Source: Polytrichum commune (taxonomy: Eukaryota; Streptophyta; Polytrichopsida; Polytrichales; Polytrichaceae). Taken from it: DNA of 64,000 bases. The stretch spans positions 42,555,180-42,619,179 of the forward strand of contig OX485808.1 in NCBI GenBank assembly GCA_950295325.1, read 5' to 3'. The translations under genes and the position numbers were made by a program. Positions 1 through 11,698 of this stretch are shown here, one piece after another. The notes below the pieces were generated by a model. The model was not told the DNA's origin and did no database searches. It saw nothing but the letters and a program-made list of their open reading frames with translations. Numbering within the stretch: the first letter of the stretch is position 1; every line of letters starts with the position of its first letter.

Positions 1-75
1 AGGTAAATAGCCCCAAAACAAAAGAACCCCAACCGCACGTGGTGCACAAAAATGCCTTAGAGTGATCTACCCATG
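1..75. mobile_element. Right end of a hAT-like miniature element (left part outside the window)
   Basis: Bases 1-72 match 11549-11620 almost exactly. The latter is the right end of a complete miniature element at 11076-11623. The terminal inverted repeat here is GTGATCTACCCATG (62-75), one mismatch from GTGATCTACCCGTG in the complete copy. Only the right end is present because the window begins inside the element, so its target duplication cannot be tested. Confidence 0.7.
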
Positions 76-200
76 ATTACATCATATGGATATTTCACTA
101 GAGGTAAAATATCTTAACTTTGACTTATTTTGTCTATAAATGTTATGACGGCGAAAAACATATTGTTACATAATTAATTTCAATTCACAATGTATAGAAT

Positions 201-1670
201 TTGACATATTTGATTATTATGTTGGATATTGCTAAGGTGGTACGAGACGGAGCGGGTAATATTCGTTATGAGTATAATATGTATAAGATGTGGGATGCTT
301 ACCAACGTTTGGATATGTTACAAAAAATATACAATAGTTTATTGCCCGAGTTGAAACTGCCTTTGGAAGAGAGGTATGAGTTGTAACATATAATATGATT
401 TCAATGTATTTATTATTTTTTAAATTTTGAATGGTAGATTTTGTGTACTAATATGGTTTTTTTGGTTGTATAGTTTATCATATGCGGCACGTGAGTTTGG
501 TTGGTATGCCCCAAGTGTTTTGTTCAATTTACTCCATAGTTTTATATCCAAATGGCTCATGCTGGACAAATTGCTCGTTGGCTACCACATCCTATTACAC
601 TAGGACGCTTGAAGAATGAGGTTTTAGAGAGGAAGCACAGAGAGGCCAAGAATATGCACACTGGACAAGGTGCAGGTCGTGGGGGTCCTTCAGCTCGTAT
701 TCGTGGGGTAAGTCCTAATTTATGTTTGTATTTGATTATTGAATTTATGATTTAATATTTGTTGAGTGTATGTTTACAATGACTAATATTGTAGATTTTT
801 TATAGACTGCGGATTGGGACAAAATGGACCTTGATAAGGAGATGCTCGTATAATATATTGATTACAAATGTCATTTAATGATATGATTCCAGTATGTTTC
901 TTAATTTATTTTATTTATCAAGTTTCTACCATAATAATATATAAATTGTTGATTGATATTTCGTAAAGTTGATTTTTGGCATAAAAATCCCATCATGTTT
1001 GCAATGTATTGCAGAAATATTGAGAGAAGATACAAGTTCATGCAGATATTAAAAATGCAATGAGGTCGAAATTTTTGGAGCATCCTTCATTTCTTGCCGA
1101 ACCCGAGGCTGAAATACTAGCCTTGATATATGAAGATTGCGTTACAGCTAAACAATTAATCCAATTGTTTAGGAATTGGTATCACAGGCATGAACGAGAA
1201 TAATTAAAAGCAATACAAACTCCCACAACCTTGATCGAGCCTCATCAGGTAAATTAATTAATTGTGTTATTTTAATAATATTATGTTTTATGCAAAATTT
1301 ATAAATAAATTTATATATTTATTATTGGTGTATATATATATATTATTCAACTTACGTCTTATGATTGTAATATGTATTATTGTGACAGGGACGCCGTGTA
1401 TTGGAACAAGTTAGACCATTGACAACACAAGCAGAAGAGGTGATAATATCTAGACAATTTTTTTGACGTATGCAGAAGCGTCCTATACTGCAGTCCGAAT
1501 TAAATGCTCCAAGTATTGAGGCGGCGGGTACCGCTACTATAGTCCATGCCGTTACCAATATTGTACCATCTAGCATTGGACGTGGCCGAGGTAGAGCTCG
1601 TGGTGGAGGTCGTGGCTCTCATGGCTGTGGACGTGGCCGAACAGGATTCACAACACCTGTAATAGAATAG
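201..1670 (+). pseudogene. Decayed multi-exon-like gene with an RGG-rich C-terminus
   Basis: I do not recognise this family. Coding-like blocks lie at about 201-386, 552-707, 806-850, 1018-1247 and 1390-1670, with splice-like boundaries: GTAAGT after 707, an AG before about 806, GTAAAT after about 1247 and CAG before about 1390. The last block ends in a glycine/arginine tail (repeats such as GRGRGRARGGGRG) typical of RNA-binding RGG boxes. Several in-frame stops break it, including a TGA near 1464 where a CGA would fit and stops near 1021 and 1201. The fourth block encodes a soluble segment ending in FRNWYHRHERE. It may be a dead host gene or transposon-borne ORF. The block boundaries are inferred by eye. 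Confidence 0.4.
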
Positions 1671-1698
1671 TTAGATATTGTATTGGTTTATTCATCTT

Positions 1699-1724
1699 TA
1701 TATATATATATATATATATATATA
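1699..1724. repeat. (TA)n microsatellite
   Basis: Thirteen TA dinucleotides in a row just downstream of the RGG-tail pseudogene. A second TA-rich run lies near 5848-5868. Confidence 0.95.
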
Positions 1725-2321
1725 ACCTTAATACTATATCATATATCTTATACTATTCAATGCTTTGTATAGATTCATTAGTATTTTTATTTTTAAGATA
1801 TTGATATTGTTTATTATTAAATTTAGTATAAATTTACAATCCAATAGTATATACAAGATATAACCAAGGTATCAAATATATAAATATAAATACCAAATAC
1901 ATATGATATCATTCACAAACTACTCTCAAGGACTAAGGTGGCGGTCCACTACACCAATGCTCTCATATCGTCCACGTATGGGCTCCCAAATATATCTATC
2001 CCATGTAAAGCCAACTCAAAGATGTGGAACCCTAACTGAGTGGCCGTAAAAACTAAAAATCATCCTACAATCCACCCAAATGATTGGAGGATGGGGAAAA
2101 TCGTCAGAGGGCTCAGCAAGCTGACGATCCGGAAAGGTGGACCAAGGATAGAATATATGCTGTCGGAGAATGGCGTATCATGTACAAGCTAAACGGATAT
2201 GGTGGGTATGGTGCTCCACAATACAATACTGCAAGATGGGACCAAATACCGCACTCCATGTATCACTGTCACACTCAACGTCTATATACGAATCATCACT
2301 AATCCCTCGAATATGACGTAG

Positions 2322-3553
2322 TATGAGCCCAAAATGAGTGCTCATATTTGTTTTATGTTTAGAATTTATTTAGAATTGCATTTGGAGTGTTATTGAAACA
2401 ATCAAAAGTATAAAAAGAGTGAGGCGTGGTGTGGATTTATGTTTAGGCCTTATGCCTGTTTTGTGTGGTTAAGTAGAAGCTTAGTGACATTAGGGAGTGT
2501 TATGGTAAGTGAGTAGTGTTTGATGAAGCAAGAGGAAGGTCCTTGGATTTAAATGTTTGAATTAGAACATGCTCTTGTTGGTTTAGAGGGTGAGGATTTA
2601 GTGGATAGGATAAGGTCCTACTAAGTAGGAGAATGTTAAGGGGTTTGTGGTGTTGGGTGCCCTCTCCTCCTCCTCCTCTCCGCTCTTCATTCTCTCTCTC
2701 TTCTCTTCTTCTTCTTCCTCTCTCCTTCTCCTCTCCTCTCTAGGATTTTGAGCTCTTAGAGTTAGAAAAAATGTGTGAATTAGGAAGAGGTTATTAGGGG
2801 ATTTAGTGTGATTACGTAGGAATATTAGTAAGAGGGTCTTGTGGAAATTAGTGAGGTCAAGTAGGGGATTAGTGTGGCTAATTAGGATTCGAATATTTGG
2901 CTAGTATAACGGAGGCAGCTGGACAACAGTTCAAGGTTAGCTGATATCCGAGGCAGCTGAAGCAGCTGGACAGTCAAGGTTAGCTGATATCCGAGGCAGC
3001 CGAAGCAGCTGGACAGTTCAAGGTTAGTTGATATCCGAGGCAGCCGAAGCAGCTGGACAGTTCAAGGTTAGCTGATATCCGAGGCAGCCGAAGTAGCTGG
3101 ACAGTCAAGGTTAGCTGATATCCGAGGCAGCCGAAGCAGCTGGACAGTTCAAGGTTAGCTGATATCCGAGGCAGTTGCTGGCCGTACATGGGAAGGCCGT
3201 GGTGCCACATTGGACTTGGCAATAGATAGTTAATTAGGTTTACACTTAACATTAGTTAAATATTTAGTTCATTGGTAAGCTAGGAGACAAGAAGTATTGG
3301 ACGGTAGAATTCGCAGTTGAATTTGGAGTGCGAATTATATTGAGGAGCAATAGGGGATGTTATGATTGGGATAATAGAGAAGAGAGTTTGTCAACGCTTG
3401 TAATATTATCGTGGAATGGATTGGTGTGCAATGATTGATGGGGGATGTAATGGATTCTCACAAGTTGGTCAAATGGAGTTGTGGAAACATGAATGTGATA
3501 TTCATTCCCTCACCCGGACTAGGACGCTTAAGGGTGGGTGGTTTGGCCTCACA
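2322..3553 (+). mobile_element. Solo LTR of a Ty3/Gypsy-type element (1232 bp), 5-bp TSD CGTAG
   Basis: It starts TATGAGCCCAAAATGAG and ends GACGCTTAAGGGTGG...TTTGGCCTCACA. Both ends resemble those of the complete element at 51185-61593. The 5-bp target duplication CGTAG is perfect (2317-2321 and 3554-3558). Inside are a CT-rich tract (2661-2742), a TCTCTAGGATTTT block shared with the complete element's LTR, and a 44-bp tandem repeat. No internal retrotransposon sequence remains, so it arose by LTR-LTR recombination. The first two bases read TA rather than TG, which looks like decay of the terminal TG. Confidence 0.9.
2914..3180. repeat. Tandem repeat, ~43-44 bp unit, about six copies, inside the solo LTR
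   Basis: The unit reads roughly CAGCTGGACAGTTCAAGG followed by TTAGCTGATATCCGAGGCAG and CCGAAG. Copies differ by a 1-2 base indel (CAGTTCAAGG versus CAGTCAAGG). It occupies the same LTR position as the 17-bp repeat of the younger element at 52402-52636, but the unit sequence differs. An antisense ORF through it is only a by-product of the repetition. Confidence 0.9.
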
Positions 3554-3880
3554 CGTAGACTAGTGAGCCGATCGTAAATATGACTACCCAGAATAGTCTT
3601 GAACACAAGAACTCTCACATGAGGTTGAGGAATCCCGATACAAGATGGTAGCACACCAGCCTGTGAGTAAGCTCGGCTACTAGCAAGTCTTCTCAGCACA
3701 ACCTCGATGGAACTAAATGTACACAAACGCCTCCAAATCCCATATGGTATAGACAAATCCACCATATACTTGCAGAAGTATGCCATAAGCAATGGCATCC
3801 GACCAGACCACAAACGATAAGATTGCACAGTAAAGAAACAATCCACAACATTTGCAATGGTTCAACATATAAGAATTTCA

Positions 3881-5279
3881 TTAGTATGATGTATTAGATA
3901 TGATTCTATATGAAAACTACATCAAACATAATTGAAAACACATAAAATTTACCGTGCACTTGGGATGCATTACCCAAGAAATAATATGTTGTATAGAATA
4001 CCTCCTGTTGTAAACATCTCCGCCTCCCACCATCTGAATGAATGAACTCGGGGATACTATAACCTCAACTAGTAATATCTTCAACTTGAGCGAGCAAACG
4101 AGCTATAAACATTGGCTCGCCGTTCTCAGTGCCAACAAGACACTCCAAAACCTCAAGAAGTCTAACATTCTCCACACCATCATTGTATGTGATATATGAT
4201 CCCCCCCCCCCCCAAAAAAAAAAAAAAAAAAAAAACTTTTTGCACACCCCTCGAAGAAACACAATGTGAGACAAGGCTCGAAAATAACGAAGGCCCCTAT
4301 ACCAAACTATATGCCCTAACCGAGAGTAATAGATGGAAATACATCATCCCGACCACCAATATATCCTCTACTAGGTCGTGCACTATCTGTAGCGGGGTCT
4401 AAAGTCAAAGAGGGCAAAGGCATAGAAAACAACTCATCCATGGATGGCGATCTCAATGACAATCCTCCAGAAATATCAGCTATCTCCATGGATGTAAAAA
4501 CCAAAGACCAAGTAGGATGTTGAGCATATGTTAAAGTCGGAAAATACAAACCAGAGGAAGGATCTAACGTCATAAGATGAAGCATCTGCGAATGATCATC
4601 TATAGCTGGATATGAAGTAATTTGTGCCAGAAGCACTATTCGTGTATCATGTATACCCTTTATAACTGCGATGGTGTGGAAATCTGGCAGACTATTGTAG
4701 TCATGCCCCAAGGACAGAAGAAAATGCCCACCCCGGATATGTGGCCGACAATTTAAAAAGACAATTTCTGGCTAATAGACGGCCAACACGTTGTCGAGGC
4801 GTTCAAGAAAATCCAACTAATGACTGAGTGAGATGATCCCAACCATCAGAAAGAAAAGTTGAAGGTTTGGAAGGCCTTGGTGGTGTTGTCTAACGACGAG
4901 ACCAGACTCAGCAACATCTCTCGCTACTTCAACATGGGGAACAAGAAGAGGGCCTACCAAACTTCCTGGATAATGAATATCATGGCCTCGCGGGAGGTGT
5001 GGGAGTTCTATGGTAGGCCTCCCAAATGGGAGGTGAGTATGGTTTGGGTCGATCGACCCAAACTCTTGTTGCAGTTGTTGTTCATGATATGTTTTGGAAA
5101 TTACATGTACAGATTTAACACGCGTTATTTTGTTCACATGCAAGATTTCAAGTACCAAATGATATATAAATTCTTCTCAATTGATAATGCTAATTACAAG
5201 CAGAAGAAATATAACGAGCTAAGAAGGGAGATTTATTTAATAACAACATCCGACTTCGTTTGGATGAAGTAGAAGAGTA
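3881..5279. other. Region with unrecognised coding-like fragments, no gene called
   Basis: Two longer open stretches occur: minus strand 4711-4316 (131 codons) and plus strand 4859-5272 (137 codons). Neither has a domain I recognise or a convincing exon context. The minus-strand one could be another decayed block of the ORF interrupted by the solo LTR, because it lies upstream of it on the same strand. Confidence 0.35.
4201..4235. repeat. Homopolymer junction C13-A22
   Basis: Thirteen C followed directly by twenty-two A. The exact lengths may be unreliable because homopolymers are error-prone in sequencing. Short ORFs drawn through it on either strand are not genes. Confidence 0.9.
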
Positions 5280-5620
5280 CATTTGAGAAGCATTGTTAAG
5301 TGCACATTAAAGACCAATTCAGAGAGCATTGAGGTAATTGAGCAAAGCAAGGTTAGTAGTTGAAGCAAGTACAAGGGAACTGTGCAAAGAAGAATTGAAG
5401 CAAACATGTTAATTAGCAGTTAAAAGCAAGTACAAGGGAACTGTGCAAAGAAGAATTGAAGCAAGCAGATTAAGGGAACTATGCGGAAAAGACTAAGAAA
5501 AGAGGTTAGCGGGTAAAGCAAGCACAGAGGAACTAAGCAAGCAGGTTAGCGGGTAAGCAAGCACAAGGGAACTAAGCGGGCAGGGTAACAATTGAAGCAA
5601 GCAAGCAGGTTAAGCAGCCT
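5280..5620. repeat. Imperfect tandem repeats rich in AAGCAAGC / GGGAACTGTGC
   Basis: Blocks such as AAGTACAAGGGAACTGTGC followed by AAAGAAGAATTGAAGCAAGC recur with variation (about 5367-5460), then shorter versions (GGGAACTAAGC, GGTTAGCGGGTAA) to about 5620. The unit length drifts, so this is degenerate tandem duplication rather than a clean satellite. Confidence 0.7.
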
Positions 5621-8600
5621 AAGAGGGTTCGGTGAAAACTACAGAGTATGGAGCTAGAGCGACGTCTTCAACCGACCTCGGCCACGGGGTTAGGGTTAGG
5701 ACCCCCACAGGTTTAGGTCCTCCACGGCATTAAGGGGCTTACGCGCGGTTACCGGGCCCCCTTATCTACGGAATTAGGTCACAACAGATTAGTAATGGGA
5801 CTAGTATTTAGAGATGAAGGATTATTACTTATAGACTTATATGAGGAATATATATATATATATATATACATAGATAAATAGGTGTAGTACTAATTTTCTG
5901 GTTTTTTAATTCAAATCAGAAGTTAGTGGGAATAGGCCCTTAAATTAGCTGGACTTTCTAAATTTGGCAGATGTAAATGGGACAATGTTACGAGATATCA
6001 CGAGAGACAAGTGAGAGTGGGCCATAGTCTGTTGTAAGTAGGCAGGTTGGTAGTTACTCGAGGAGGCTAGGCAGAAGTTATAAAGGAGGCAGTTTTATCG
6101 AGAGGCACCAGACTCTATTTTGTGCGAGATACTGAAGCTCTGATAGATCTTTATTGTGTGAATTTTTGGGTGAGTTGAAGTATTGATGAGTGATACATCC
6201 TTGCTTGTCTATGGTCTGTGATGCTTTTTAATTAAAGCTTGCTCCAGGGGGAATGTACTGGAGGCTATCTAGTTTCGTGTCATCTGTGTGTAATTATTTC
6301 CAGTGTAATTGATTGAATTTATTAGGAGGAATCCTGATGTCGGTGTTCGCATACATTAAACTCGAATCATTCTGTGTGAGGTCTGTTTTCCTCTTCTGTT
6401 GTAGAGAATGGCCAAATTAATGTGCAGGCTATGGTCTGGGTAAATTGGAATGAAGTCTCGATTTCCACAGGTTGTAATCTGTAAAGTGTTGGTAGAAATT
6501 CCATCATCTGTTACCTTCTAAGGAATCAAGAAATTAACCTATAGGGGTGGAGATTTTAAGTGAGGATAATAGCAAGGGAGATTTCTGTAATGACAAGACA
6601 ATCCTCTGAATTTCAATTGATGGGGTAACATTCCAAGCAGAGTCCGTAAAATTGTTGGGCCTCGTCGGCCAAAATTCGAGTGATACTCAATCCAGCCGGT
6701 TTACAGTTTGTCATACATTAGGTGCGTTATTATTGTAGTGAAGTATTTTCCATAGATCCCTCTTGCATCGAGCGGCAACCCCACTGATGTCTCGAACTTC
6801 AACTGGTTATTTCTCAAACTTAATCCGTTCGTCTGTAAGATTTGTTGATTTTTACCACAACACCCCTCGCAATTACACATGGCCAGGTGTTATAATAGTT
6901 CACAGTTTTATCTAAAGTTATGGGTTGCGGGACAGGGAAGTAGTTTGTGATTTTTCTTGAATAGGATCAAGCAATTGCCTGGGAGTGAAATAATTAGAGG
7001 AGTTGATAAAGACTATTGTCTGTGCGCGGCTACATAATTTACTTCAATGGGTGGGATACCCGGAATTAGAAATTAGTTCATACAGCAAAGTCAGAAGTGA
7101 ACTCTGCGAGTACTGTCAACTGCTTTACCATAACTGTTTAGGATGATGGAGTTGGAAGTCAACACAGTTTTTTTTTCGGGGAAAATTAATTAATTGCATG
7201 TGGATGAATTAGATTTCACAACTAAGAGGGTTGCATTGTTAGCACAGTAAGGTGTTGTTTTGGGTAACTCAAGTCTATGGTCTTGTTTTAATTAACTCTG
7301 TAATTGTAGACCAGAGTATGCACGGTAAATGGAATCGGATTAGACTGTCGAGTGAATAACGTCACAACATAATTTTATCAGGGATAATTTTACTGCATGT
7401 TATTGTCTAGTCGCACTATTTCCAGTAATCGTCATGCCCACATGAGTGATCGTGAGGCTACTGTCCCCAAGGGAGATAATTGATACGATGAGCTTGTTTT
7501 TCTTTTCTTGCAGTGATTACAGACAATTGATTGCCTTGTCAAAATATGTTTAGATTATAATTATTGTCCCCAAATATGTAACTCGAGTAAATCTTCACTG
7601 TTAAGTTTATAATATTTTGTACGTGCACTCATCTAATTTGAAGTCAACATCATTAATTGACCTTGTACGGATCAATCTAATTGTTCGCGGACTTGATTTC
7701 TATAGCACCAAAGTTGGATTTGGCGTTGCATTGAAGGGTTTGGTTGAGCAAATAGTAAGACTATGGTCATTGTATTGTAAATGGAGAAACCGTTCTCTCC
7801 TAATCCTTGATGGAGGTTGAAATGACAATATGTCGAGACCATTGACTTTGAGAGGTTACTTTCATGCGCGGGGAAGCCGAAAGGACGTGCTGTTCACGTG
7901 AGTGGTACGTGTGCTTACTAATTGTGATTTAAAGGGAATTAAGGCAAACTTGGATTTTATTTTATTTTTCCATAATTGAATGGCTTAAACATAATTCGCA
8001 ATAATGGAATGGAATAATGAATTAAATGTTTTGAGCCTTAAAGAAGATGGAATTGGAATCTTAAATAAATGGAATGAGTTCACGAGTGATGTGAGAATAT
8101 ATTAACGCGCATATGTGGTGATGGTTTATTGACGCATTGACCGAGCATATGATTACTTTGATACTAGTCATGTAAGAAAAAGACAATTGTCGGACTGTGA
8201 AATTAAGATTGAAATTAACAAATGAGGACTGACTATCCTGTATGGATTACCGCACTGACTTCTCCAAGTTACATTAAAAGGGTTTAATCAATGAAAGACC
8301 ATAGTCTACACCAGAGTGCCCTTGGCTTTGGTAAAGAGACATAAATGGGTTACTATCGCAAGACTATGGACTATGGCTGTGCCTATGATTTTGCACCGCA
8401 CTTGGTCCAAATAAAATGAACTCACTGCCAGACTATTGACTGGGAATTAGAGTGAGAAGAGAGACTGTCACTTTTGCATGCACTGCTATGGAGTGATCTT
8501 TTAGGTGTTTTTACCCCTGCCCGTAAACTAATTGATACACCTAAAATGGAAATGAAGTGTTATAACCTTGTGTTTTACCTAACAAACCTTGTCTAAGACA

Positions 8601-11067
8601 CCTAGATGATATAAGGATCACCTTTTAAGTCTTCCCTGATTGTTTCCCTGGGTTTGTTTGTAACCAAAAAACTAACTACAATAGGCATGATATATAGGAA
8701 GGTAGGATGTTGGTGAAGAACTAATAGAGGAATGTAAGATTTTGAGGATCAATGAAGAACATGATTGTGGAACATATAGGAATGTAGAATCTTTGAAGAA
8801 CATGATTATGAAACATATAGGAATGTAGGATCTTTGAAGAGCATAATTATGGAATATGAAAGAATAATGGGATATAGGACAAAGGACAAAGGAGATTCTA
8901 CTAAATATGTTTAGAATACAAATCATCGGAATCAAGCAAATGTGAAGACTTGATTGCATTCTCAAAAGGAATTGCAATGTAGCCACGACAAGGATATAGT
9001 AGAATCTTAGAGATTTGAACATTAAAGTGGTAAAATGGTTATAACCGTTTAGGTTAGATATCATCTACATATGACGAAGATACTTAGTTATCTAGGAAAG
9101 TGGAAATAACAACCACTCCCATTATGGATTTAGAGATAGAGAGAAAAGATATATAAGCGGAACAATTTAGGGAACTTACACCTCATTTTCTACACAACAA
9201 AGTTATCTTAAATTTGAGTGTCAAAAACACTTGAGTTTCTTTGTATCTCTCCTCTCGGAGCCCTTTTGCAATATATTATCTTTTCCACAAATGTGTGTGT
9301 GACCTTTCTCTCTCTCTTTCTCAAATTGAACTACGAGTTGTCAATGGGTACTTGTGACTCAAGAGATTGATAAACGAGAGGAGAGTAGGTGCTTTGAGAA
9401 AGAACTCAAGGTATTAGTGCGAGGGTGAGAACAAAGCGTTCAAGAATAGTTGGAGTATCAATGGAACTTTGAGAGGAGATGTTATGAGTAGTAACGTCAA
9501 TTTGAACGTCACAATTACGATTGACTCTCAAAAGTGGAGCTTATCATTGAACTCCTCAAAAGGGAATTATAAATATACATGTGATTGAATGTTTGAAGAA
9601 TTATATGCATGTTATGGATGATTAAAGCGAAACTTCTTAACGATTACAAACTTCTTCAAAAGAGGAGGAACTTATTATCATAAACTACATAATTGACTTA
9701 CAAGTATTATGCATATTGTATTATATAACATATGTTTGAGTATCGAACTTATTTTATGATTAACAAGAATGATGAAGACATAAATTGGAACTTTTTTCTC
9801 CTTCGAAATTCTTTGTGAGTTGTTGGATGTCATTTTAAGTTGAAAGAGTTATCTCTCTTGAACTAACACTCAAGAGAGTAATGTAAGAATGATGTTCTAA
9901 TCTTTTTGTCATCAAGAAACACTTTGTAGTAAAAGTGTTTCTTCTCTTAAGATACTTTGTGAGTTGTTGGATGTCATTAACAATCAAAGAGGAGTTCTTT
10001 CTCTTGAATAAACCTCAAGAGAGTTATAATTATTCTTGTCATTAAAACACTTTGAATGTTAAACGTGACATTGCAAAACAATCAATGATGTGTTCACGAA
10101 ATTATAACTACTATATGCATACATGTCAAGTTACAATATTATAAGTAGTAACACTTGAACTTAAAAAGGAAGACTCAAGAATATTAGATCTTCTTCATCA
10201 TTATAAAATTACTATCAATTGTGTGATTAATGTTTATAAACTACTAACATTAAGGATTCATACAACTTATTGAACACTATATTATGATCAAGGATATTGT
10301 TACACCTCTTGAAGCTTTCTTTAAATCTAATGGTTCTTATTATCAATGATGCCTTACATTGAGAGTAAGAATTAAGATAATGAGATTGTATTCACTCCAA
10401 TAATTATATTCATATCATAAGGAGAAGAGAGGAATTATTAACTCAAGACCGAACATATTAATGAGGCACGGTAGTTCTCAAGGGAATATAAATTTACATG
10501 ATGTCTCACTGTGAGTCTTCTTGAGCTAAATTGCAAGGGAACGACCCACGGGGTACATCAAGCATGAGACGGAAGAGTTGATCAACCCCGACAAGGACAT
10601 GTTCTTCAACCAAACTTCGTGCGTCAAGTGTGAACCCCTAGAGTAGTCCACCACTCCACGGAATGACTTTTAGTTAGGATACTAGCATTAAAATTTAGAA
10701 TTAATAGGAAATTTAGGGAAATTTTATTTATTTAGCATTTAGCATAGAAGAAGGAAGTTTAATTACCGAGGTTTTTGGGCCTTCAACTAGAAGAAAAAAA
10801 ATTCTAGTAAAGAGTAAAATTGGTCGAAATGAAAACTAAATAATGCTAGAAAATAGCGAAGCAAAAAAAACATGCTAACTAGTAAAAACAACTAGCTAGT
10901 AAAATCAACTAACTAAGATTTAAGTTAATAGATGCTAGCTAAACAAATTTTAGTTTATTAGTTAATATGGACCACACAAGACAATTGGAGGTGTTTGGCG
11001 TAAGAAGACGAAATCGGCATGAAGATTTTTGAAGAAAAAAAGAAAGAGAGCAAGGGCTCATAAAGGA
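5621..11067. other. Gene-free region: AT-rich DNA with scattered short repeats
   Basis: No ORF longer than about 130 codons and no recognisable domain on either strand. The phrase CTATGGTC/GACCATAG recurs in both orientations (for example near 6210, 6428, 7275, 7761, 8297 and 8372), suggesting an old, rearranged repeat. A 57-60 bp unit is repeated at 8697-8865. A TATA-like ATATATAAG at about 9149-9157, followed by a long AT-rich tract, may be the promoter of an old LTR, but no element ends were found. Confidence 0.5.
8697..8865. repeat. Imperfect tandem repeat, ~57-60 bp unit, about 2.5-3 copies
   Basis: The phrase ATAGGAATGTAGAATCTTTG followed by AAGAACATGATTATG recurs three times with substitutions (starting near 8730, 8776 and 8817). 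It lies in non-coding DNA. Confidence 0.6.
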
Positions 11068-11631
11068 GTCCGTTGCACGGGTAGATCACTTAGTGCATTT
11101 AAAAAACGACGTGCGGCATAATATAGAGAGGACTAAAATGATTTGAAATAAAAATTATAAAGGAATTCCAAATAATGAAGGGGCCATTAAATATAGACAA
11201 TCCCATTATAAGTAAGTTAGATGGATATAAAACGTGGGCCATTATTTTTTTGTAAAATTAATATAGGGGCTAAAGGTAAGGATCCTAGAAGGTATGCTTA
11301 GTATGGTATGTAAATGGGTTTGGGACTCACGGGGATGGATGATAATTGGGATTTTCGTTTGTCCAAAAATGGATGAAAAGGGAACGCGCCGTCGTTGGGG
11401 TCGTCTTCCCAACACTTTTATTACTTTAAAGGAATATAGAGTACAAAAAATTGCAGTGACTTGGACAATATAAGTAATGGAAGGGTGCAAACAAATGGGC
11501 CATTTTTGAAATTTTAGTAATTATAGGGAGGCTTTAATTCAACCCTTGAAGGTAAATAGCCCCAAAACAAAAAACCCCAGCCGCACGTGGTGCACAAAAA
11601 TGCCTTAGAGTGATCTACCCGTGGTCCGTTG
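11068..11631. mobile_element. Complete non-autonomous hAT-like miniature element (548 bp, 11076-11623) with 8-bp TSD
   Basis: The terminal inverted repeats are CACGGGTAGATCAC (11076-11089) and its exact complement GTGATCTACCCGTG (11610-11623). Homology continues imperfectly inward (TTAGTGCATTT against AAATGCCTTAGA). The flanking 8 bp GTCCGTTG are duplicated exactly at 11068-11075 and 11624-11631. An 8-bp duplication and a terminal CA..G are hAT hallmarks. The interior encodes nothing recognisable, so movement would need a transposase from elsewhere. The window starts with the right end of a sister copy. Confidence 0.9.
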
Positions 11632-11698
11632 CCACTTTGTCAATTCATGAGACATGTCTCCCATTGATTCATACCATAATGTACAAAAGACTTGACAT

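Larger units (their letters stand above)
1930..3880 (-). pseudogene. Decayed ORF, possibly plant-mobile-domain-like, split by a solo LTR
   Basis: Minus-strand coding-like sequence lies on both sides of the solo LTR at 2322-3553. If the LTR and one copy of its 5-bp duplication are ignored, the frame continues directly from the right side (3846 down to 3559) into the left side (2321 downward) for about 50 more codons before a TGA. The left part contains acidic and aromatic motifs (ECDSDTW, VEHH, then YIWEPIRGR) that remind me of the plant mobile domain (MAIN/transposon PMD) signature, including the W..YI.xW..R pattern. Further stops show that it is dead apart from the LTR insertion. The family assignment is a weak guess from motif memory; the interruption by the LTR is seen directly. 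Confidence 0.35.

Noticed and set aside
2914..3180. CRISPR-like regular repeats
   Set aside because: Contiguous tandem copies without unique spacers, inside an LTR of a eukaryotic genome.
4859..5272. 137-codon ORF as a gene
   Set aside because: No domain, no splice or start context, and it lies in repeat-rich DNA; kept only as a coding-like fragment.
5690..5703. Telomere-like GGGTTAGGGTTAGG
   Set aside because: Less than two full repeats and not the usual plant TTTAGGG array.
1..11623. A pair of LTRs bounding an 11.5-kb element (1-72 and 11549-11620 are near-identical direct repeats)
   Set aside because: The second copy is the right end of a complete miniature element with its own terminal repeats and 8-bp duplication (11068-11631), so these are two copies of a small hAT-like element.
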